Both the position numbers and the translations under genes were made by a program. 26,329 nucleotides of DNA from JAGNXB01 sp964471595 (GTDB lineage Bacteria; Bacteroidota; Bacteroidia; Chitinophagales; Saprospiraceae). The stretch lies in contig CAYYGN010000035.1 of NCBI GenBank assembly GCA_964471595.1, positions 1 through 26,329 on the forward strand, read 5' to 3'. Below, one piece after another: positions 23,303-26,329 of this stretch (positions within the stretch are counted from its first letter, which is position 1; every line of letters begins with the position of its first letter). The notes beneath the pieces were generated by a model that was not told the DNA's origin, searched no databases, and was given only the letters and a program-made list of their open reading frames with translations.

Positions 23303-23829
23303 ATCAATCCCCTGCCTTTCAACCGTGCTATCAGGGAATAATCCGGGGAGAGGGAGCGGAGGCGATGGCTGTTGTCGACGAGAGCAAGGAAGTCCTCCCG
23401 GCCTTTCCAAAACCCTGAAACATCCATGCCCAGCGCTTCAAACATGAATGGCGGGGTGTCATAGGGCTCCAGTTCATCGGCCGGCATGTCCAGGGCATAG
23501 GCATCCGCGCCGGTTTCGACCTGCAGCCACCCGGAACGCGACCAAAAACGCATTTTGGGTGCGTCTTGTCCCAGGTGCCGGGCAATGACGTGGGCACTGG
23601 CCAATGTGGCATGGCCGCAAAGGCTGACCTCCACGGTCGGCGTAAACCAACGGATATGCCAGGCCTTGTCCATGGGGAGTAAAAAGGCCGTTTCTGCCTG
23701 GTTGTTTTCCTGGGCGATCTTTTGCATCAGATCATCCGGGATCCATTCCGTCAAAGGGATGACAGCAGCCGGATTGCCGGTAAACGGTCCTTCGGAAAAG
23801 GCATCGACGACATAAATGGGAAGGGTCAC
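23303..23829 (-). CDS. PhzF family isomerase, 3' part lost in assembly gap
   Basis: About 175 N-terminal residues of a PhzF-family protein are visible. The best start is the GTG at 23829, giving TLPIYVVDAFSEGPFTGNPA, which aligns with the usual family N-terminus; the frame extends upstream to 24054 but that part is antisense to mqnE. The catalytic glutamate is Glu46 in ENNQAETAFLLP, and WFTPTVEVSLCGHATLASAH is the second conserved block. The family includes phenazine isomerase PhzF and many isomerases/epimerases of unknown substrate; no phenazine genes are near, so phenazine synthesis is not implied. Full-length members have roughly 260-300 residues, so about 90 or more are missing. A TTTATTTG box (one mismatch) lies at 23845-23852. 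Confidence 0.88.
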
Positions 23830-23844
23830 GGGAAGAGTTTTACA

Positions 23845-23852
23845 CAAATAAA
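23845..23852 (-). promoter_or_regulatory. Possible -7 box for the PhzF-like gene
   Basis: Minus-strand TTTATTTG, one mismatch from TAnnTTTG, lies 15 nt before the GTG start at 23829. Confidence 0.35.
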
Positions 23853-23900
23853 CAACAATTCCCCATGCCGATTCTGTCAACCAGGGACTTGCCGGGGTGT

Positions 23901-23908
23901 TATCTTTG
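23901..23908 (+). promoter_or_regulatory. -7 box 4 nt before mqnE
   Basis: TATCTTTG followed by CCGA and the ATG at 23913. It is an exact TAnnTTTG match with the same four-base spacing as at 8250-8257 and 11058-11065, suggesting a leaderless transcript and confirming the 23913 start over the earlier ATG at 23865. Confidence 0.6.
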
Positions 23909-23912
23909 CCGA

Positions 23913-25121
23913 ATGAGTCAGCTGATGGATATCCAATCCCATGACCTGCCAGGTTGGGACGCCTTGCCCGTCTCCCTTCGGCGGATTGCAGAAGGTGTCC
24001 GCGAGGGACGCAGGGTGACGGATGAGGAAGCCCTTGTCCTGTATCGCGAAGCACCTCTGGGTTTTGCCGGCACCCTGGCCAATTGGGTGCGGGAAAGGAA
24101 ACACGGGAACAAGACCTACTTCAACCGCAATTTCCATATCGAGCCCACCAATGTGTGCATTTATACCTGTGCCTTTTGTTCCTACTCCCGTCTGATCAAG
24201 AACCGGGAGGATGGATGGGAGCTCAGCATGGACGACATGATGGACATCGTCCAGAAATATGACGATCAGCCGGTCACGGAAGTCCATATTGTCGGAGGCG
24301 TCATGCCGCAATACAACCTGGCATTTTACGAAGAATTGTTCCGTCGGATCAAAGACCACCGGCCCGGCTTGCATATCAAGGGACTCACCCCTGTGGAGTA
24401 CTATTATATTTTCAAGAAGGCCGGTGTGGATTATGAAGAGGGATTCAGGAGATTGAAATCCGCCGGACTGGATTCCATGCCGGGCGGAGGCGCCGAGATT
24501 TTCCACCCTGAAATCCGGAAGAAAATTGCGGGTGACAAGTGCACCGGCCAGCAATGGCTGGACATTCACCAGGCATGGCACCGCTTGGGCGGAAGGAGTA
24601 ATGCCACCATTCTCTACGGGCATATCGAATCGTACGAAGACCGAATCCACCACATGTCCCAACTTCGCGCGTTGCAGGATGAAACCGGAGGGTTTCAGAC
24701 CTTCATTCCACTCAAATTCCGCAACAAGGACAACCAGATGGCGCACTTGCCGGAAGTGTCAACCGTTGAAGACTTGCGCAATTATGCCGTCAGCCGGATC
24801 TATCTCGACAACTTTGACCATATCAAAGCATACTGGCCCATGATCGGGCGAACCGTAGCGCAGATGTCGCTGGCTTACGGGGTGGATGACATGGATGGGA
24901 CCATTGATGACACTACCCGGATTTATTCCATGGCTGGTTCGGAAGAACAGCACCCTGCCCTGAGTACGAGGGACCTTGTCGGTCTGATCAGGGCCGTCGG
25001 ACGTCATCCGGTGGAGCGAGATACGTTGTATCGGGTGATCACGGACTACGCGGAGCATGTATTTGAGGAAGACGAGCAATTCCGGGGTTATGTGGATCTG
25101 CCTGTGATTGCCACTTCATGA
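23913..25121 (+). CDS. mqnE: Aminofutalosine synthase (radical SAM)
   Basis: A 402-residue radical SAM enzyme of the futalosine menaquinone pathway. The iron-sulfur motif CxxxCxxC is at Cys82, Cys86 and Cys89 (NVCIYTCAFCSYSR), preceded by the family block YFNRNFHIEPTN. LHIKGLTPVEYYY, SMPGGGAEIFHPEIR and the C-terminal DGTIDDTTRIYSMAGS match MqnE more than MqnC. MqnE joins 3-[(1-carboxyvinyl)oxy]benzoate (made by MqnA) to SAM to give 6-amino-6-deoxyfutalosine. The partial mqnA two genes downstream supports this. The start at 23913 is set by the -7 box directly before it. Its stop overlaps the next start (ATGA). Confidence 0.92.
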   Translation: MSQLMDIQSHDLPGWDALPVSLRRIAEGVREGRRVTDEEALVLYREAPLGFAGTLANWVRERKHGNKTYFNRNFHIEPTNVCIYTCAFCSYSRLIKNREDGWELSMDDMMDIVQKYDDQPVTEVHIVGGVMPQYNLAFYEELFRRIKDHRPGLHIKGLTPVEYYYIFKKAGVDYEEGFRRLKSAGLDSMPGGGAEIFHPEIRKKIAGDKCTGQQWLDIHQAWHRLGGRSNATILYGHIESYEDRIHHMSQLRALQDETGGFQTFIPLKFRNKDNQMAHLPEVSTVEDLRNYAVSRIYLDNFDHIKAYWPMIGRTVAQMSLAYGVDDMDGTIDDTTRIYSMAGSEEQHPALSTRDLVGLIRAVGRHPVERDTLYRVITDYAEHVFEEDEQFRGYVDLPVIATS

Positions 25122-25738
25122 TGGAAAAAGAATGGTTTTTTGTCCGTCACGGCGAGACGGAATTGAACCGGCTCGGCATCGTGCAGGGGAGTGGCGTAGA
25201 CACCGATCTCAATGCGACCGGACACCACCAGGCCATGCTCTTGTACCGCAAATACGGAACGACTCCTTTTGATTTGGTCATCACCTCCCGGCTGAAACGC
25301 ACCCATCAAACCGTTACCCCATTTCTGGAGACCGGGATACCCTGGATCCAGACCACCCTTATCGACGAGATCTCCTGGGGAGAACATGAAGGTCAACCGG
25401 GCACGCCGGAACACATAGCGCGCTATAATGCCATGATCCGTTCCTGGGCACACGGAAACCTGCATGCCTGCCTGCCTGGTGGGGAGAGCGCCCATAGTCT
25501 GATTGACCGGGTCGACCGGTTCGTTATGGACCTCCGGTCTAAAGCGGAAAAGCGCATCCTGATTTGTACCCATGGCCGGACCTTGCGATGCCTGATCACC
25601 CGGTTGAAAGGAGGGGCGCCTTCCGATATGGAAAAAGTCACCCATGCCAACACCGGGGTTTTTCGCGTACGGTGGGTATCCGGGGTTGCGACAGTGCTTT
25701 CCGAAAACGATTTGACCCATTTGCATGAGCGGGGATAG
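25118..25738 (+). CDS. Histidine phosphatase family protein
   Basis: A 206-residue phosphoglycerate-mutase-like phosphatase. The catalytic RHGE motif is at residues 10-13 (FVRHGETELNRLG), a conserved Arg lies in VITSRLKRTHQT, and the second catalytic His is in ILICTHGRTLRCL. Substrates in this family range from sugar phosphates to nucleotides and proteins, and cannot be assigned here. It overlaps mqnE by 4 nt and mqnA by 14 nt, so it is translationally coupled between two menaquinone genes. An involvement in that pathway is only suggested by position. Confidence 0.88.
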   Translation: MMEKEWFFVRHGETELNRLGIVQGSGVDTDLNATGHHQAMLLYRKYGTTPFDLVITSRLKRTHQTVTPFLETGIPWIQTTLIDEISWGEHEGQPGTPEHIARYNAMIRSWAHGNLHACLPGGESAHSLIDRVDRFVMDLRSKAEKRILICTHGRTLRCLITRLKGGAPSDMEKVTHANTGVFRVRWVSGVATVLSENDLTHLHERG

Positions 25739-26329
25739 GAAACGTCTTGTTTTGGTCAGCTATCTGAACACCCTGCCGATGCTGGAGGGGATCAAACAAG
25801 GGCTGGGGGATTCCGTGGAGGTCATCCAGGCGCATCCTGCTGATTGCGCCCGGATTCTCTTTGAAGGCCGGGCGGATTACGGGCTGGTTCCTGTAGGAGC
25901 ATTGGCGGGTAGGAAGGATTGGCGACAGGTCAGCTCCATCGGTATAGGTTGCGATGGTTTGGTCGATACGGTATGTCTGTTCGGGCAAGCCCCCCTTCCT
26001 TCATGGGAGCGGGTGTACCTGGATTACCAGTCGCGCACTTCCGTACTGCTGTCGCGGATCTTGTTGCGAGAATTATGGCGCCATGAAATCCCTGGTTTTC
26101 CGGCAGAACAAGGGTACGAAACCCGCATATCCGGCAGGGAGGGTGCTTTGATTATCGGCGACCGGGCCATAAGCGCCCGGGAAGCATTTCCCTTTGTCTA
26201 TGATCTGGGTGAAGGTTGGAAATCCCTTACCGGTCTGCCCTTTGTTTTTGCACTTTGGGTCAGCCTTCGCCCACCTGATGCCGGGTTTGAAAACCGACTG
26301 GAAACGGCATTGGCAGAGGGCGCCTCCAG
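25725..26329 (+). CDS. mqnA: Chorismate dehydratase MqnA, N-terminal part
   Basis: The gene starts with the ATG at 25725, overlapping the phosphatase by 14 nt, and remains open to the right edge (201 codons seen). Family features are clear: LVLVSYLNTLPMLEGI near the start, DYGLVPVGALAG, YLDYQSRTSVLLSRILL, GALIIGDRAISA and YDLGEGWKSLTGLPFVFALW. MqnA is a periplasmic-binding-protein-like enzyme that dehydrates chorismate to 3-[(1-carboxyvinyl)oxy]benzoate, the first step of the futalosine pathway, and its product is the substrate of MqnE. About 40-60 C-terminal residues are expected beyond the window. Confidence 0.93.
   Translation, partial: MSGDRKRLVLVSYLNTLPMLEGIKQGLGDSVEVIQAHPADCARILFEGRADYGLVPVGALAGRKDWRQVSSIGIGCDGLVDTVCLFGQAPLPSWERVYLDYQSRTSVLLSRILLRELWRHEIPGFPAEQGYETRISGREGALIIGDRAISAREAFPFVYDLGEGWKSLTGLPFVFALWVSLRPPDAGFENRLETALAEGAS

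Noticed and set aside
23194..24054. A 286-codon frame covering the PhzF fragment and the N run
   Set aside because: The upstream part is antisense to mqnE and the downstream part is read through unknown bases; only 23303-23829 is supported.
23877..24746. 289-codon minus-strand frame
   Set aside because: Antisense to mqnE, no motifs.

Overview
This window reads as a draft chromosome segment from a member of the Bacteroidota. The reasons are the type IX secretion (T9SS)/gliding core genes gldK-gldL-gldM-gldN, a PorP/SprF-type protein, a DUF5689 lipoprotein beside a TonB-dependent receptor, a secreted protein with a T9SS type A sorting domain, repeated TAnnTTTG-type -7 promoter boxes, and A-rich start regions instead of Shine-Dalgarno sites. 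The moderately high GC and the porP-then-gldKLMN order suggest a Saprospiria-like lineage, but that placement is only a guess. A 100-N run at 23203-23302 shows the sequence is a scaffold.

Layout. (1) 1-1304, minus strand: an outer-membrane barrel protein, a small lipoprotein and the start of a Ppx/GppA phosphatase, apparently one operon. (2) 1340-2388, plus: a small conserved-looking protein and a PhnP-like metallo-hydrolase, expressed divergently from (1) by back-to-back -7 boxes. (3) 2468-8151, plus: PorP/SprF, then GldK, GldL, GldM and GldN, closed by a strong intrinsic terminator. A structured RNA element lies between gldK and gldL. (4) 8262-9737: a beta-helix lipoprotein. (5) 9722-11053, minus: an Atg22/UMF1-type MFS transporter. 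(6) 11157-13007, plus: a RimK-type ATP-grasp ligase and an aspartoacylase-like M14 hydrolase. (7) 13011-15351, minus: a secreted endonuclease/exonuclease/phosphatase (EEP) protein followed by a PIF1-like helicase. (8) 15822-22846, plus: TonB-dependent receptor, DUF5689 lipoprotein, secreted phospholipase-D-like protein with a T9SS tail, and TrmN6, ending in a bidirectional terminator. (9) 22868-23829, minus: a small helix-turn-helix protein and, across the assembly gap, a truncated PhzF-family gene. (10) 23913-26329, plus: MqnE, a histidine phosphatase and the start of MqnA (futalosine menaquinone pathway).

How the parts connect. GldK/N (periplasmic/outer-membrane ring) and GldL/M (inner-membrane motor) form the T9SS core. 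The PLD-like protein at 19908-22109 carries a T9SS signal and is therefore a likely cargo. Together with the adjacent receptor, the surface lipoprotein and the divergent EEP hydrolase, it forms a candidate surface locus for breaking down and importing phosphodiester-containing material such as DNA or phospholipid. No mobile elements, CRISPR arrays, rRNA or tRNA genes were seen.
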